A DNA stretch of 20,577 nucleotides from assembly GCA_963643985.1 (NCBI GenBank), contig CAVINP010000034.1, positions 1-20,577 of the forward strand, written 5' to 3'. Below are positions 6,409 through 14,350 of this stretch, one piece after another; within the stretch, counting starts at the first letter, position 1; each line of letters starts with the position of its first letter. A model generated the notes under the pieces. The model was given only the letters and a program-made list of their open reading frames with translations. It was not told the origin of the DNA and made no database searches. A program made the translations under genes and the position numbers. Origin of the DNA: SFTH01 sp963643985. GTDB taxonomy: Bacteria; Bacillota; Clostridia; Christensenellales; Aristaeellaceae.

Positions 6409-7905
6409 ATGAAGTATATCATCGCCCTGGATCAGGGGACAACCAGCTCCCGCGCGGTCGTATTCGATCAGGACGGACGGGTCATTGCCGCGCAGAATGT
6501 CGAGTTTCAACAAATCTATCCCAAGCCGGGTTGGGTGGAGCATCGCCCGCAGGACATACTGGACAGCCAGCTGCGTGCACTCAAGCTGGCCGTGGAAAAA
6601 AGCGGCGTAAACGTGCGCAGCATTGCGGCCATCGGCATAGCCAACCAGCGCGAGACCACGCTGCTGTGGGAAAAGGCGACGGGCAAGCCGCTGTGCAACG
6701 CCATCGTCTGGCAGTGCCGCCGCACCGCGCCGCTGGTGGAACGGCTCAAGCGCGACGGTCTGGGCAACATGCTGCGCGACCGCACGGGTCTGATTCCCGA
6801 TGCCTATTTCTCCGGCACAAAGCTGCAGTGGATGCTCGACAGCATCCCCGATGCGCGGGCGCGGGCAGAGCGCGGCGAGCTGTGCTTCGGCACGGTGGAC
6901 AGCTATCTGGCCTGGAACCTGACGGAAAATCACGTACACGTGACCGATGCCACCAACGCTGCCCGCACCATGCTCTTCAACATCCACACGCAGAGCTGGG
7001 ACGATGTGCTGCTGCGGGCCATGGATATACCGAGGGCACTGCTGCCCGAAGTTGTGGATTCTTCGCAGCTGGTCGGCATGCTCGACAAGCGCATACTGGG
7101 CCGCGAGATTCCGATTGCGGCACTGGCGGGTGACCAGAGTGCATCGCTCTTCGGTCAGGGCTGTTTTGCCCCCGGCAGCTGCAAAAACACCTACGGCACG
7201 GGCTGCTTTGTACTGATGAACACCGGCACGACACCCATCAGATCGCGCAACAACCTGATCAGCACGGTCGCGTGGCGCGTGGACGGCAAGCCCCGCTATG
7301 CGCTGGAGGGCAGCGTATTCGTGGGCGGCGCGGTGATACAGTGGCTGCGCGACGAGCTCAAACTCATCGGGAGTGCTGCCGAGACCGAGGCCATCGCCGC
7401 CGAGGTCGCCGACAACGGCAATGTCTACTTTGTGCCCGCCTTCACGGGTCTGGGCGCACCGCACTGGGATATGTACAGCCGCGGCACGATCGTGGGGCTG
7501 ACGCGCGGCTCGAAGCGTGCGCACGTCGTCCGCGCAGCGCTGGAATCCATCGCCTATCAGTCTGCGGACGTGATCGAGGCCATGGCGGGCGACGCGGGCA
7601 TGAAACCCGATCTGCTGCGCGTGGACGGCGGCGCGAGCGCAAACCGCTTCCTGATGCAGTTCCAGGCGGACATACTGGGCATCACCGTGCGCAGGCCGCG
7701 CATACTGGAGGTCACCGCCCTGGGCGCAGCCATGCTCGCGGGGCGGGCCGTGGGCGTATGGAATGACAGCGAACTGTCCATGCTGCTCAAGCCCGACCGT
7801 GAATTCAAACCCAACATGGACGAAATGCAGCGCAGACATCAGCTGCGCCGGTGGCAGCGGGCCGTGGAATGCAGCCGCGGTTGGGCGCAGGAGGACGATC
7901 TATGA
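6409..7905 (+). CDS. glpK: Glycerol kinase
   Basis: A 498-residue FGGY-family kinase that phosphorylates glycerol to sn-glycerol-3-phosphate with ATP in the cytoplasm. DQGTTSSRA is at 8-16, GWVEH at 41-45, DAYFSGTKLQW at 131-141 and the catalytic Asp in AGDQ at 240-243 (Asp242). KNTYGTGCF, ALEGSVFVGG, FTGLGAPHWD and VDGGAS follow in order, so the enzyme is complete. By eye alignment the residue that is a phosphorylatable His in many Firmicute GlpK proteins (HPr/EI-dependent activation) is Arg228 here (LDKRILG). GGGAGG sits at the right distance before the ATG. No promoter is visible between the upstream terminator and the start. The stop overlaps the next gene by ATGA. No glpF or glpD is in the window. 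Confidence 0.97.
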   Translation: MKYIIALDQGTTSSRAVVFDQDGRVIAAQNVEFQQIYPKPGWVEHRPQDILDSQLRALKLAVEKSGVNVRSIAAIGIANQRETTLLWEKATGKPLCNAIVWQCRRTAPLVERLKRDGLGNMLRDRTGLIPDAYFSGTKLQWMLDSIPDARARAERGELCFGTVDSYLAWNLTENHVHVTDATNAARTMLFNIHTQSWDDVLLRAMDIPRALLPEVVDSSQLVGMLDKRILGREIPIAALAGDQSASLFGQGCFAPGSCKNTYGTGCFVLMNTGTTPIRSRNNLISTVAWRVDGKPRYALEGSVFVGGAVIQWLRDELKLIGSAAETEAIAAEVADNGNVYFVPAFTGLGAPHWDMYSRGTIVGLTRGSKRAHVVRAALESIAYQSADVIEAMAGDAGMKPDLLRVDGGASANRFLMQFQADILGITVRRPRILEVTALGAAMLAGRAVGVWNDSELSMLLKPDREFKPNMDEMQRRHQLRRWQRAVECSRGWAQEDDL

Positions 7906-8735
7906 AGGCCGAAGCCAAAAATGCCCTGCTGATACTGCCGGGGCTGCTGTTGTGTACGCTGGCCTACAATCTCTTTCTGATTCCCAACGACATCGCCGCG
8001 GGCGGATTTACGGGCATTGCCCAGCTGATCAATCACTTCACGGGCTGGCAGGTCGGCATGGTCGCGCTGGTGATGAACGTACCGCTCTTTCTTGTGTCAA
8101 TGAAGTCGCTCGGGCTGTCCTTCGGGTTGCGCTCGCTCATCACCACCGCCGCCTTTTCCCTGATGCTGGACTACGTTCATGTGGACTGCCCCATCGATGA
8201 TATGTGGCTGGCCACCGTCTACGGCGGGCTGATCAGCGGTATCGGCTACGGCTTGATCATGCGCGGCTGCGCCACAACGGGCGGTTCGGACATGCTGGCA
8301 AGCCTGCTGCACCGGCTGATCCCCTCCCTGCGCATCAGCACCGGTCTTTGCGTCATTGACGGCTCGGTCGTGCTGGCATCCGTGTTCGTGTTTGACACCA
8401 CGGCGGCCATGTACGCGCTGATCTGCGTGTTCATCACCAACATTGTGGTGGACTTCGTGCTGGAAGGCCCCAACAGTTCGCACTCGTACTTTATCATATC
8501 CGATAAAAACGAGGAAATTGCGCATCGCATCATGAGTGAACTGGAGCGCGGCGTGACGGCTCTCGAAGGCACGGGCATGTACAGTGGCCGGCGCAAGCAG
8601 GTGCTCTACTGCGTGGTCGGCCGCATGGAAAGTGTGCGACTGCGCAGGATTGTGTTTTCCGTCGACCCCAAGGCCTTCCTGACCTCGTCCAAGGTGAACG
8701 AAGCCTTCGGAGAGGGATTCAAGGACTACGAATAA
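7902..8735 (+). CDS. YitT-family (DUF161/DUF2179) membrane protein
   Basis: A 277-residue integral membrane protein of the YitT family; the transport or other function of this family is not established. Hydrophobic segments are at about 7-26, 34-66, 73-93, 107-126 and 130-185, and contain the family pattern FLIPNDIAAGGFTGIA near the N-terminus and RGCATTGGSDMLA in the middle. A soluble C-terminal domain (about 190-277, SHSYFIISDKNEEIA, GVTALEGTGMYSGRRKQVLYCVV) is DUF2179-like. Length fits the family. The ATG overlaps the glpK stop (ATGA) and has GGAGG 7 bases upstream, so translation is probably coupled to glpK. A functional link to glycerol use is only suggested by this arrangement. Confidence 0.9.
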   Translation: MKAEAKNALLILPGLLLCTLAYNLFLIPNDIAAGGFTGIAQLINHFTGWQVGMVALVMNVPLFLVSMKSLGLSFGLRSLITTAAFSLMLDYVHVDCPIDDMWLATVYGGLISGIGYGLIMRGCATTGGSDMLASLLHRLIPSLRISTGLCVIDGSVVLASVFVFDTTAAMYALICVFITNIVVDFVLEGPNSSHSYFIISDKNEEIAHRIMSELERGVTALEGTGMYSGRRKQVLYCVVGRMESVRLRRIVFSVDPKAFLTSSKVNEAFGEGFKDYE

Positions 8736-8737
8736 TT

Positions 8738-8777
8738 AAAACAGACGCAGCGGGTTTCATTCCGCTGCGTCTGTTTT
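8738..8777. terminator. Bidirectional terminator between convergent yitT-like gene and ribF
   Basis: A perfect 16-bp inverted repeat (8738-8753 with 8762-8777) with an 8-base loop and four T residues at the 3' edge on either strand. It begins 3 bases after the YitT-family stop. The ribF stop codon (8757-8759) lies in the loop, so one arm is ribF coding sequence. Confidence 0.93.
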
Positions 8778-9323
8778 ATCCATTAGTCTGTTTGCACGAT
8801 CCATGTTGCCGCTTTGCAGCAGCTCCCGAATCAATGTCGAGGAGATCACGTCCTCGCCGTCCTGCACGGGCGGCAGTATCTCGGCGCGATAATGAAGCGC
8901 ATCTGCCATGCGGCGGATCATGTCCGCATCGCCGCGGCCGTGTGCGCCGAAGCGGTGATTGAAGCCCGCTACCAGTGCGCGTGCACGCATATTCTTTACC
9001 AGCTGCGTCAGGTAGACTTCCGGTTCGGTGGCCGCACAGGCCGCATCAAAGGTCTCCACCAGCACGCCGTCGACGCCCATTGCTTCGAGCGCCTTCAGCT
9101 TTTCGTCCAAACTCATCAGCTGCCTGGGTGCCCCCTTGGGCGAGAGCAGCGCCAGCGGATGCCGGTCGAAGGTGCAGACCACGCAGGCACAGTTCATTTC
9201 CTTCGCCAGTGCCTTTGCACGCCCGATCAGCGCACGATGCCCCGCATGCAGGCCGTCAAACGTCCCCAGTGCCAGCACACTTTGGGGCAGGTCAAACGCC
9301 GTTTGGCTGCGCCATATTCTCAT
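8757..9323 (-). CDS. ribF: Single-domain FAD synthetase (RibF adenylyltransferase domain only)
   Basis: A 188-residue nucleotidyltransferase matching the N-terminal, FMN-adenylylating domain of RibF, which makes FAD from FMN and ATP. GTFDGLHAGH (20-29) is the HxGH-type ATP site, FNHRFGAHGRGD (121-132) is the flavin/ATP loop and ISSTLIR (160-166) is the late adenylyltransferase motif. Bifunctional RibF is normally about 310 residues; here the protein stops about 20 residues after SSTLIR, so the riboflavin kinase domain is absent. The stop lies in the loop of a terminator and the next DNA is the convergent yitT-like gene, so no detached kinase fragment remains. A separate riboflavin kinase elsewhere is expected. 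The ATG overlaps the truB stop (ATGA), with GGAGGAGG upstream. It is the last gene of the rimP operon. Confidence 0.88.
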   Translation of the reverse strand: MRIWRSQTAFDLPQSVLALGTFDGLHAGHRALIGRAKALAKEMNCACVVCTFDRHPLALLSPKGAPRQLMSLDEKLKALEAMGVDGVLVETFDAACAATEPEVYLTQLVKNMRARALVAGFNHRFGAHGRGDADMIRRMADALHYRAEILPPVQDGEDVISSTLIRELLQSGNMDRANRLMDKTDAAE

Positions 9324-10225
9324 GCGTTCCCGTCCTCCTCCAGAAGCATGGCTTTGAAGCGCACGCTGCCGTCCGCCTGCGTCTCACCGATGCCGGCAAA
9401 GCGTCCTTCCAGATAGACGCGGACGCTCTCGGCCTGCGGCGCGGGTGAACACATCCAGACGGGCTTGAGCACGTTGCCGTTGAGTACGGCGTGCCGCGCC
9501 TGCGCATTCAGATCGACGCGTGGCAGATGCTCCAGCGGTGCATCCATAGGCACGAGCTGCTGCTCAAGTGTACCGTCCCGAAAGGCCGCATCGATTTGCT
9601 CCCGCGTGAGCGCATGTCCGATGTCGAATATGCCCGCCTTCACGCGCTGGAGGCTCGCCATGTGCGCCCCGCATCCCAGTACGCGGCCGATGTCGTGACA
9701 GAGCGTGCGGATGTAGACGCCCTTGCGGCAGTCCACACGAATGCGGTAGCGGTTCTCGCCCGTCCCATCGAGCAGCTCTATGCCGTCCACATGGCAGGGG
9801 CGCGGCTCGACTTCAACCGTCTCGCCCTTGCGGGCCAGCTTGTAGAGCCTTTCGCCGCCGCGCTTGATGGCGGAATACATCGGCGGAATCTGCATGATGT
9901 CGCCCACGAAGCCCGTGAGTGCACCGCGTAGGTCTCCTGCATCCGCGTTTACGGGCAGCGTTCTTACGATCTCACCCGTCGCATCCTGCGTATTGGTCTC
10001 CACGCCGAGCTGTATCTCGGCAATATAGGTCTTTTGCTTGTCGATGATATAGTCAAACAGGCGCGTGGCGCGGCCGATGCAGACAGGCAGCACGCCCGAG
10101 GCCTCGGGATCGAGCGTCCCGCCGTGGCCGACCGCCGTGCCGCGCGGCAGGCGCTTGCGCACAAAGACCACCAGGTTGGAGCTGGTAATCCCCGTAGGTT
10201 TGTTGGCTATCAAAAAACCGTTCAT
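9320..10225 (-). CDS. truB: tRNA pseudouridine-55 synthase
   Basis: A 301-residue TruB-family enzyme that converts U55 of the tRNA T-loop to pseudouridine. The N-terminal NGFLIANKPTGITS and GHGGTLDPEASGVLP carry the catalytic Asp39. KTYIAEIQLG, QIPPMYSAIKRGGERLYKLAR and GVYIRTLCHDIG follow in family order, and a small C-terminal PUA-like part (about 240-301) completes it. GAGAG lies upstream of the ATG, which starts 17 bases after the nrnA stop. It overlaps ribF by 4 bases. The truB-ribF pair at the end of the nusA-infB operon is classic for Firmicutes. Confidence 0.96.
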   Translation of the reverse strand: MNGFLIANKPTGITSSNLVVFVRKRLPRGTAVGHGGTLDPEASGVLPVCIGRATRLFDYIIDKQKTYIAEIQLGVETNTQDATGEIVRTLPVNADAGDLRGALTGFVGDIMQIPPMYSAIKRGGERLYKLARKGETVEVEPRPCHVDGIELLDGTGENRYRIRVDCRKGVYIRTLCHDIGRVLGCGAHMASLQRVKAGIFDIGHALTREQIDAAFRDGTLEQQLVPMDAPLEHLPRVDLNAQARHAVLNGNVLKPVWMCSPAPQAESVRVYLEGRFAGIGETQADGSVRFKAMLLEEDGNA

Positions 10226-10242
10226 TCAAGCTCTCATTTCTG

Positions 10243-11217
10243 TTAATTATCGGTCATTGCCTGCTCTGCCTGACGGAGCACGCATCTGAGTGCCTCCTCC
10301 ATGGGCAGATTCAGCGTCACACCCGCTGCACGCGCATGACCGCCGCCGCCCAGCGGCACGGCCACGTCCGCCGCCACATCGAGCCTGCCCTTGGATCTGA
10401 GGGAAAACTTGGTCTTTCCTTCCGCCACATACTCGGCCAGACAGGAAAATTCGACATCCCGTATCTCCAGCAGGTAGTTGACGATGCCCTCGTTGTCCTC
10501 ACGAATGGCACCCGCCGCATGCAGCAGCTGCGGTGTGATGCGCGACCAGCACATCGTCTTCTCTTCATTCATTTCAAGCCCCGCCAGGGCCAAGCCCAGC
10601 AGGCGCGTGCGCCCCTCGCTGCGCGTGCGGTAGACTTCGCGGGTGATCATGTCCAGATCGATGCCCGCACTCAGGCAAGCCGCGGCAGCCAGCATGGTCT
10701 GCGGCCGCGTGCTCTCATAGCCGAAGCGCCCGGAATCCGTGACCAGCGCAATGTAGAGCCAGGTCGCCATCTCGCGCGTGAGCTTCACGCCCAGCGCTTC
10801 AATCAGCAGCTGTGCGATCTCGCCCGCCGCGGCGGCCTTGCCGTCGACGTAGTACACCTCGCCGAAACCCGGGTTCGTAGCGTGATGATCGAGCATCGCT
10901 TGGGCGGAGCAGGATGAAAACAGCTCAAGCCCCTCCCCCATGCGCGCCGGCTCGGAAACGTCCACCGAAAAGCCGGTCTGCGGCTGAAAAGGCAGAGGCT
11001 GCGTCGGCGCGACGGTCACGCTGCGTCCGATCGCATCAAAGCTGTGCGGTACGCCGCCCGGCATATACACGAACGCCCGCTTGCCCAGCGCCTGCAGCGC
11101 CAGTGCGAGTGCGATGCAGCTGCCCGCCGCATCGCCGTCCGGGTTGACGTGGCCGAAGACGCAGAAATCATCGTGGGCCGACAGGTATTGAGCAAGCTCA
11201 GCTATTCCCTTCTCCAT
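10243..11217 (-). CDS. nrnA: DHH/DHHA1 phosphoesterase, NrnA-type nanoRNase / pAp phosphatase
   Basis: A 324-residue DHH-superfamily hydrolase. Family members degrade short oligoribonucleotides and dephosphorylate 3'-phosphoadenosine 5'-phosphate using two Mn ions. HVNPDGDAAGS (23-33) supplies His23, Asp27 and Asp29; DVSEP (86-90), DHHATN (110-115) and TDSGRF (160-165) supply the remaining metal ligands. GGGGHARAAG (290-299) is the DHHA1 substrate-binding motif. All key residues are present and the length fits NrnA. The ATG lies inside the last codons of rbfA (20-base overlap) and has AAGGAG 8 bases upstream. The rbfA-nrnA-truB order matches B. subtilis-like operons. Confidence 0.93.
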   Translation of the reverse strand: MEKGIAELAQYLSAHDDFCVFGHVNPDGDAAGSCIALALALQALGKRAFVYMPGGVPHSFDAIGRSVTVAPTQPLPFQPQTGFSVDVSEPARMGEGLELFSSCSAQAMLDHHATNPGFGEVYYVDGKAAAAGEIAQLLIEALGVKLTREMATWLYIALVTDSGRFGYESTRPQTMLAAAACLSAGIDLDMITREVYRTRSEGRTRLLGLALAGLEMNEEKTMCWSRITPQLLHAAGAIREDNEGIVNYLLEIRDVEFSCLAEYVAEGKTKFSLRSKGRLDVAADVAVPLGGGGHARAAGVTLNLPMEEALRCVLRQAEQAMTDN

Positions 11218-11557
11218 GCTGCGTCTCCTTCAGTATACGGTTGATGCGTGCGGCGTACTCCATGTTGGTGTCAAGTTCAAAGAGCACTTCCGGCACGTAG
11301 CGCAGATCCACCTCGTGCCCCAGTTCGCGGCGGATGAAGCCCGCAGCGTGCGTCAGGGCCGCCATGAGCGGCTTGCGCTTTTCCTCTTCCAGCACGCTCA
11401 CGCGCACCTTGGCGTATCTCAGATCCCTCGTGACCTCGCAGCGCACGATGCTCCAGGTGCCGCCGATGCGCGGATCGTTCAGTTCATCGCGTATGATATG
11501 GTCTATCGCCTTGTGCACTTCCTCGGAAATGCGGTCTATGCGATCGTATGCAGGCAT
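11198..11557 (-). CDS. rbfA: 30S ribosome-binding factor A
   Basis: A 119-residue RbfA, a KH-like cold-shock protein needed for maturation of the 16S rRNA 5' end and 30S assembly. YDRIDRISEEVHKAIDHII at the N-terminus and the segment ending NRILKE are typical, and the length matches the family. I chose the ATG at 11557 because AAAGGAGG lies 6 bases before it; the reading frame is open further upstream but runs through the terminator hairpin. It overlaps nrnA by 20 bases. The hairpin between infB and rbfA means its expression probably depends on readthrough or an internal promoter. Confidence 0.94.
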   Translation of the reverse strand: MPAYDRIDRISEEVHKAIDHIIRDELNDPRIGGTWSIVRCEVTRDLRYAKVRVSVLEEEKRKPLMAALTHAAGFIRRELGHEVDLRYVPEVLFELDTNMEYAARINRILKETQHGEGNS

Positions 11558-11581
11558 GTATTTCCTCCTTTTTCTCTCAAA

Positions 11582-11623
11582 CAAAAAGGGACTGTCACAG
11601 CTTATGTATTCTGAGACAGTCCC
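11582..11623 (-). terminator. Intrinsic terminator between infB and rbfA
   Basis: On the minus strand GGGACTGTC (11615-11623) pairs with GACAGTCCC (11588-11596), with a further 3-bp extension inward past an A-A mismatch. TTTTT follows. It begins 12 bases after the infB stop and ends 25 bases before the rbfA start. Confidence 0.8.
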
Positions 11624-11634
11624 GACCTGATCAA

Positions 11635-14325
11635 TTATCGTTCGATCTCTTCCATGTTGAAGCACTCAATGACGTCGCCTTCCTTGATGTCATTGTAGTT
11701 CTCAATGCCGATACCGCACTCATAGCCGTTGTTGACTTCCTTGGCATCGTCCTTCTGGCGCTTGAGCGAGCTGATCTTGCCCTCGTGGATAACCACGTTG
11801 TCGCGCAGCAGGCGCACCTGAGCGTTGCGCACGATCTTGCCGTCCGTGACGCGGGAACCTGCGATGGTGCCGACGCCGCTGATCTTGAACGGCTGCTGCA
11901 CGAGCGCGTGCCCCAGGAGCACTTCCTTGAACTTCGGCGCAAGCATGCCCTTCATGGCGTTCTCGACATCCTCGATCGCCTGATAGATGACGCGGTAGAG
12001 GCGCACATCGATCTTTTCCTTCTCGGCCATCGCGCGGGCATTGCTGTCCGGGCGGACGTTGAAGCCGATGATGATGGCGTTGGATGCGCTGGCCAGCATG
12101 ACGTCGGTCTCGGTGATCGCGCCGACACCGCCGTGAATGGAGCGCACGCGCACTTCTTCATTGGAGAGCTTCTCCAGAGACTGGCGCACGGCCTCGACGG
12201 AGCCCTGTACATCCGCCTTGATGATGACATTCAGATCCTTGATCTGGCCTGCGGAAATCTGGCTGAACAGATCGTCCAGCGTGGTCTTCTGCTGGGACTT
12301 GATCAGAGCGGCACGCGCCTTGTCGCGGCGCTCCTCGGCCACCTGGCGCGACAGCTTGTCGTCATCCACCGCGGAAATCTGGTCGCCCGCCTCGGGCACG
12401 TCATTGAAACCGATGACCTCCACGGGATCGGAGGGACCGGCGCTCTTCATGCGTTCGCCGCGCTCGTTGACCATGGCGCGGACACGTCCGTAGGCCATGC
12501 CGGCAACGATGGTGTCGCCCACGTGCAGCGTGCCGTTCTTGACCAGCACGGTCGCCACCGGGCCGCGACCCTTGTCCAGGCGGGCCTCGATGATGATGCC
12601 GCGTGCCTTGCGGTTCGGGTTGGCGCGATAGTCCTGCACCTCGGCCACCAGCAGTATCATCTCCAGCAGCTGATCCACGCCCTCGCCGGTCACGGCGGAG
12701 ACGGGCACCATGATGGTATCGCCGCCCCAGTCCTCGCAGACCAGGTCGTACTCGGTCAGTTGCTGCTTGATGCGCTCCACGTTGGCACCGGGCTTGTCGA
12801 TCTTGTTGATGGCAACGATCGTCTGCACGCCCGCAGCCTTGGCATGGTTGATGGCCTCGATCGTCTGCGGCATGACGCCGTCATCTGCGGCGACCACCAG
12901 CACGGCAATATCCGTGGCCATGGCACCGCGCAGGCGCATGGAGGTGAAAGCCTCGTGGCCGGGGGTATCCAGGAAGGTGATCTGCTTGCCGTTGAGGTTG
13001 ACGGTGTAGGCGCCGATGTGCTGGGTGATGCCGCCCGCCTCGCCCGCAGTCACGCGGGTCTTGCGGATGTAGTCCAGCAGCGAGGTCTTGCCGTGGTCGA
13101 CGTGGCCCATGATGGTGACGACCGGCGGACGGGGCTGCAGATCTTCCTCGGCATCCGCCACGTCCTCTTTTTCGAGGGCATCCTCGGCGGTCTCCGTCAG
13201 CTTCTTTTCAAGCTCGATGTCGTATTCCGCGCAGACCAGGCCTGCCGTCTCATAGTCGAGCTCGTTGTTGATGGTGGCGATGATGCCCAGCATCATCAGC
13301 TTCTTGATGATCTCGCCCGCGGGCTTGCCGATGCGCTCGGAGAGGTCGCGCACGGTGATCGTCTCGGCGGTCATGACGGCCTTTTCGATCTTCACAGGCT
13401 CGAAAGCCTTGGCCTGCGCCGCCTGCTTCTTTTTCTTCTTGCCGCGTACAAACTCGTCATCGTAGCCGTTCATGCTCATCTGGGCATTGTCACGGCGGCG
13501 GGAATTCTTATTGGCATTGCGCTCGGGATCGACCTGGCGCACGTACTGCTTTTTGTTCGGATCGTAGTTGGAGACGCGCTCCTTCTCCATGGCGGGCACC
13601 ATTTCCGGCATTCTGGAGCGGCCGCCGAAGCCACCGCTTCTGGGCGCGCCACCCGTGCCGCCCTGCTGCGGACGGTTGCCGAAGGGACGCTGGCCCTGCT
13701 GTCCCGGCTGTGCGGGACGGCCAAACTGGCGCTGGCCCTGCTGACCTTGCTGGCCCGGCTGCGCGGGACGGCCGAAGGGACGCTGGCCCTGCGCACCCGG
13801 CTGCACGGGGCGGCCGTACTGACGCTGACCCTGCTGACCCGGCTGGCCCGGCTGCACGGGGCGGCCGTACTGACGCTGACCCTGCTGTCCCGGCTGGCCC
13901 GGCTGCACGGGGCGGCCGTACGGACGCTGGCCCTGCTGCTGGGCAGGCTTTGCAGGCTCCGCCTTCGGCGCTTCTTCCTGTGCCTTGGGCTCTTCCGGCT
14001 TGTTTTCCTGAACGGCGGGCTTGACCTCTTCCGCGACCGGCTTGGGAGCCTCTACGGGTGCGGGGGCCTCCTTGGGCACCTCGGGCACCTGTTCGCTGGA
14101 ATAGGCGGACATGAACTGTGCTTCGGCCTCATAGCGCTTCTTCTGCTCCTCGAGCGCTGCGCGCTGGGCAGCTTCCTGAGCTTCACGATTGAAGCCCGCA
14201 GACATCTTGCGCAGGCTGCCAAGCATCTCCTGCGTCTTTTTGCGCATCTGCGACACGCTCTCGAGCATCTTGCCGGTATTCGCGCTCAATTCTTTGGTTG
14301 CGTCCTGAACCCTGACTTTGGCCAT
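11635..14325 (-). CDS. infB: Translation initiation factor IF-2
   Basis: An 896-residue IF-2, the GTPase that brings initiator tRNA to the 30S subunit and promotes 50S joining. MAKVRVQDATKEL opens the IF2N region. A Gln/Pro/Gly/Arg-rich repeat block lies at 132-224, then a second IF2N-like segment (TVRDLSERIGKPAGEIIKKL, shown only in part). G1 GHVDHGKT is at 407-414, G2 GGITQHIGAY at 430-439, G3 DTPGH at 453-457, G4 NKID at 507-510 and G5 is SAVTGEG. Domains II-IV follow to the usual C-terminus. I chose the ATG at 14325, which gives the standard IF-2 start, over a TTG 45 bases upstream inside ylxQ. The GGGGG upstream of this ATG is a modest binding site. Confidence 0.97.
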   Translation of the reverse strand: MAKVRVQDATKELSANTGKMLESVSQMRKKTQEMLGSLRKMSAGFNREAQEAAQRAALEEQKKRYEAEAQFMSAYSSEQVPEVPKEAPAPVEAPKPVAEEVKPAVQENKPEEPKAQEEAPKAEPAKPAQQQGQRPYGRPVQPGQPGQQGQRQYGRPVQPGQPGQQGQRQYGRPVQPGAQGQRPFGRPAQPGQQGQQGQRQFGRPAQPGQQGQRPFGNRPQQGGTGGAPRSGGFGGRSRMPEMVPAMEKERVSNYDPNKKQYVRQVDPERNANKNSRRRDNAQMSMNGYDDEFVRGKKKKKQAAQAKAFEPVKIEKAVMTAETITVRDLSERIGKPAGEIIKKLMMLGIIATINNELDYETAGLVCAEYDIELEKKLTETAEDALEKEDVADAEEDLQPRPPVVTIMGHVDHGKTSLLDYIRKTRVTAGEAGGITQHIGAYTVNLNGKQITFLDTPGHEAFTSMRLRGAMATDIAVLVVAADDGVMPQTIEAINHAKAAGVQTIVAINKIDKPGANVERIKQQLTEYDLVCEDWGGDTIMVPVSAVTGEGVDQLLEMILLVAEVQDYRANPNRKARGIIIEARLDKGRGPVATVLVKNGTLHVGDTIVAGMAYGRVRAMVNERGERMKSAGPSDPVEVIGFNDVPEAGDQISAVDDDKLSRQVAEERRDKARAALIKSQQKTTLDDLFSQISAGQIKDLNVIIKADVQGSVEAVRQSLEKLSNEEVRVRSIHGGVGAITETDVMLASASNAIIIGFNVRPDSNARAMAEKEKIDVRLYRVIYQAIEDVENAMKGMLAPKFKEVLLGHALVQQPFKISGVGTIAGSRVTDGKIVRNAQVRLLRDNVVIHEGKISSLKRQKDDAKEVNNGYECGIGIENYNDIKEGDVIECFNMEEIER
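13654..13932 (-). repeat. Tandem 51/42-bp repeats coding for GQR-(Y/F)GRP units in IF-2
   Basis: Six in-frame units start at IF-2 residues 132, 149, 166, 180, 197 and 211, so they are spaced 17, 17, 14, 17 and 14 residues. The core is GQR(Q/P)(Y/F)GRP(V/A)QPG. The first units are nearly identical at DNA level (51-bp period), which points to recent duplication within the gene. Confidence 0.9.
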
Positions 14326-14350
14326 TGCTGTTAATGCACCCCCGATAGTA

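Noticed and set aside
5071..7839. A 922-codon open frame on the minus strand opposite the acidic gene and glpK
   Set aside because: It is antisense to two convincing genes and its product is low-complexity (Val/Leu/Phe runs mirroring GAC/GAG codons). It has no motif or ribosome binding site.
13654..13932. A CRISPR-like array from regularly spaced repeats
   Set aside because: The repeats are in frame with infB, have no unique spacers and encode a protein repeat.
11548..14334. A 928-codon open frame on the plus strand opposite infB
   Set aside because: It is the antisense shadow of infB, caused by high GC and codon bias; His/Leu/Ala-rich product without family features.
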